From Haloterrigena sp. H1 (GTDB lineage Archaea > Halobacteriota > Halobacteria > Halobacteriales > Natrialbaceae): a DNA stretch of 64,000 nt. Of the stretch, positions 62,123 to 64,000 are shown piece by piece; within the stretch, counting starts at the first letter, position 1; every line of letters begins with the position of its first letter. The stretch is taken from NCBI RefSeq assembly GCF_005938085.1, contig NZ_SMZK01000001.1, positions 1 to 64,000 of the forward strand, written 5' to 3'. The notes under the pieces are model-generated. The model saw only the letters and a list, made by a program, of their open reading frames with translations, did not search any database and was not told the DNA's origin. The position numbers and the translations under genes were made by a program.

Positions 62123-63190
62123 TCAGTCCGCCGGCGCCTCGGTTGGGCCGGTGTCGGCTCCTCGGCGGCCGTACAGCGCGCGAGCGATCGCGCCGAGACC
62201 GAGCAGGAGGACGAACAAATTGATTACGTCACCGACGATCGGCACCAGGGTGAGTGCAGCGCCGATCAAGAGGCCGACGATAAGTGCGAGCCAGCGGTTG
62301 CCCAGGCCGACCAGCGAGAGGATCCACGCAGCGACCGCGAAGAATCCGTAGATAGCCCCGATCCACAGCAGCAAGGCGAAGACCAGTATCCCGATGAGCG
62401 ACAGCGGGATGCCGACGATGGTGATCGCGAGCGCGATGAGCAGGAGCGGTATGCCGACGAACACCCCCAGTCCGACCAGTCCGGTTCGAATTGGCCCCCT
62501 CGCGACACGATCGGCAACACGGTCGGAAAACCGCGGGAAGAGTGCGAGTAGTATCGCACCGAGCAGGAGATTCACCACGAAGGAGTAGACAGCGAACAGC
62601 CACGACGCAAACGGCTGGACCGTCGGCGCGACGTCGACGCCGAGCGCGGGATCCTCTTCGATGTCGCCCGCGACCGCGTCGGTGTTGCCCTCGAGGTCGC
62701 CGTCGTAGCGGAGATCGCCCGCGATCGTGGCCGTCTCGCCCAGTCGAATCGTCTCGGCGCCGATCTCGGCGTCACTCCCGATGGTCCCATCGATGACGAC
62801 GGTCCCGGCGCCGGCCGTGAACGTGCCGTTGACGGTGCCGTTTTCGGCCACCGTCACGCTCCCCGCGCCGACCTCGACGTCGCCGTCGACGGTGCCGGCG
62901 ATCGTCACGCTCCCCGCGCCGCCTTCGAGGTTCCCGTCGACCTGGCCGGTCTCCTCGATTCGGACGTCACCACCGGCGGCACTGACGTCGCCGGTGACGG
63001 TTCCGCGGACGATGACGGTTCCGCCGACGGCCTGCAGGTCGTCGACCGTCTCTCCTTCCTCGACGACGACCGTCCCGCCGGCCTGGGGGGCGGACTGGCC
63101 GGCGACGACCGCCGGGACGGTGCCGATGACGACGACGGCGATCAGCAACGCGACGACGAACTGTGGCCTTCGGTTTCCCCTTCCTCTCAT
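62123..63190 (-). CDS. Polymer-forming (bactofilin-like) surface membrane protein
   Basis: The 355-residue protein starts with a signal peptide (RRPQFVVALLIAVVVIGTVPAVVAGQ) and a beta-helix of short repeats (about 36-165), e.g. GTVIVRGTVTGDVSAAGGDVRIEETGQVDGNLEGGAGSVTIAGTVDGDVEVG. The repeat G-T-V-x-G-D/N-V spaced about 18 residues is like bactofilin. Four C-terminal membrane helices follow (about 215-345). It could form a scaffold or envelope-associated polymer; its function is not established. Confidence 0.82.
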   Translation of the reverse strand: MRGRGNRRPQFVVALLIAVVVIGTVPAVVAGQSAPQAGGTVVVEEGETVDDLQAVGGTVIVRGTVTGDVSAAGGDVRIEETGQVDGNLEGGAGSVTIAGTVDGDVEVGAGSVTVAENGTVNGTFTAGAGTVVIDGTIGSDAEIGAETIRLGETATIAGDLRYDGDLEGNTDAVAGDIEEDPALGVDVAPTVQPFASWLFAVYSFVVNLLLGAILLALFPRFSDRVADRVARGPIRTGLVGLGVFVGIPLLLIALAITIVGIPLSLIGILVFALLLWIGAIYGFFAVAAWILSLVGLGNRWLALIVGLLIGAALTLVPIVGDVINLFVLLLGLGAIARALYGRRGADTGPTEAPAD

Positions 63191-63325
63191 GTGGCTTCGT
63201 TCCACGAGCAGGACCAAAAACGTGTTAGCATGGTATCAAGACCTGTGTCGGTTCGCTGTCGACGGTGTCTGCTGGTGATGGCGCGCTCGAGCGGGCAGTC
63301 GACTGCCAGCGCGACCTTCGGGCGA

Positions 63326-63330
63326 TTTAT
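63326..63330 (+). promoter_or_regulatory. TATA box for rfcS
   Basis: TTTAT lies 25-29 nt before the ATG at 63355. Confidence 0.45.
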
Positions 63331-63354
63331 CTTGCGGCCGCACCTTCGACCGGT

Positions 63355-64000
63355 ATGAGCGAGGCCGAGGCCGACGCCGAGGCGGCGGGGCCCACCCCCG
63401 GGAAGACGGAAGTCTGGATCGAGAAGTACCGGCCGGAGCGACTCGACGAGATCAAAGGCCACGAGAACATCGTCCCGCGGCTCAAACGCTACGTCGAGCA
63501 GGACGACCTCCCCCATCTCATGTTCGCGGGGCCTGCCGGCACCGGCAAGACCACGGCCGCACAGGCCATCGCCCGCGAGGTCTACGACGACGACTGGCGC
63601 GAGAACTTCCTCGAACTCAACGCCTCCGACCAGCGCGGGATCGACGTCGTCCGCGACCGCATCAAGGACTTCGCGCGCTCGAGTTTCGGCGGCTACGACC
63701 ACCGCATCATCTTTCTCGACGAGGCCGACGCGCTCACCTCCGACGCCCAGTCGGCGCTGCGTCGGACGATGGAGCAGTTCTCGAGCAACACTCGGTTTAT
63801 TCTCTCGTGTAATTACTCGAGTCAGATCATCGATCCGATCCAGTCGCGATGTGCGGTCTTCCGGTTTACCGAACTCTCCGAGAACGCAATCGAGGCCCAG
63901 ATTCGGGAGATCGCCGCCACCGAAGACATCGCGGTGACCGACGACGGCGTCGACGCGCTGGTGTACGCGGCCGACGGCGACATGCGCAAGGCGATCAACG
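63355..64000 (+). CDS. rfcS: Replication factor C small subunit (cut by window end)
   Basis: The first 215 residues of the clamp-loader small subunit are present; the gene continues beyond the window. It begins [20 protein letters not shown] and continues [27 protein letters not shown]. Walker A is [15 protein letters not shown] (about 55-69), Walker [14 protein letters not shown] (about 116-128), the SRC motif is [10 protein letters not shown], and sensor 1 is [17 protein letters not shown]. It loads the PCNA sliding clamp. ATG 63355 is preceded by a TATA-like TTTAT. Confidence 0.93.
   Translation, partial: MSEAEADAEAAGPTPGKTEVWIEKYRPERLDEIKGHENIVPRLKRYVEQDDLPHLMFAGPAGTGKTTAAQAIAREVYDDDWRENFLELNASDQRGIDVVRDRIKDFARSSFGGYDHRIIFLDEADALTSDAQSALRRTMEQFSSNTRFILSCNYSSQIIDPIQSRCAVFRFTELSENAIEAQIREIAATEDIAVTDDGVDALVYAADGDMRKAIN

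Noticed and set aside
1..64000. CRISPR array, transposase, prophage or rRNA genes
   Set aside because: No regular direct repeats with spacers, no transposase motifs and no rRNA sequence were found; the only mobile-like protein is the HNH gene at 24411-25195.

Overview
The window comes from a haloarchaeon (class Halobacteria), most likely of the Natrialbales (Natrinema/Haloterrigena/Natronorubrum type; the genus is inferred from overall resemblance). The evidence is a GC-rich genome with very acidic proteins, frequent CTCGAG, TATA boxes 25-30 nt before start codons (leaderless transcripts), and haloarchaeal marker families: OapA/B/C, an Orc1/Cdc6 with an acidic insert, Hef, SAMP2, PurO, type 2 IPP isomerase and several Halobacteria-only small proteins. 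It reads as core chromosome; I see no prophage, CRISPR array or intact insertion sequence.

Layout. 0.4-9.5 kb: small zinc-free protein, CBS protein and glycyl-tRNA synthetase (both frames broken, probably by sequence errors), polyprenol kinase, MFS carrier, TspO, Hef and a PAP2 membrane enzyme. 9.7-17.6 kb: zinc-ribbon protein, LOG-like protein, malate dehydrogenase, a three-cysteine ferredoxin, PiT phosphate permease, universal stress protein, and Hel308 overlapping the KEOPS subunit Cgi121. 17.7-24.1 kb: GIDE-like membrane protein, then a catabolic-looking block of DUF59 factor, amidohydrolase, zinc alcohol dehydrogenase, an old-yellow-enzyme oxidoreductase and a rhodanese lipoprotein. 24.1-25.2 kb: tRNA-Gln(CUG) and a tandem HNH protein. 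25.3-36.4 kb: metabolism (PurO, serine acetyltransferase, phosphohexomutase, LarB, IPP isomerase, RpiA), a DUF1931 histone-fold protein and a MacB-type ABC exporter. 36.4-47 kb: membrane proteins, an XPD/DinG-like helicase and several Halobacteria-only genes.

47.3-52.2 kb is a chromosomal replication origin: oapC-oapB-oapA, then about 1.2 kb of non-coding DNA with ORB-like elements carrying G-strings around an AT-rich stretch rich in TTCTAGTA, then orc1/cdc6. Close by are DNA polymerase D small subunit (54.4 kb) and RFC small subunit (63.4 kb, cut by the window end). With Hef, Hel308 and the XPD-like helicase this makes a replication/repair-rich neighbourhood.

The most unusual non-coding signal is a family of nested palindromic repeats (three 109-bp copies and one 77-bp copy). 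Their inner hairpin behaves as a separate module: it is inverted in one copy and missing in another, and two copies abut stop codons exactly. Other points of interest are ORB-like motifs far from the origin (inside the polD small-subunit gene and beside tRNA-Gln), a 29-residue membrane peptide coupled by TGATG to its neighbour, and an amidohydrolase/DUF59/alcohol-dehydrogenase trio that resembles the accessory genes of bacterial propane/acetone monooxygenase operons but has no monooxygenase here.
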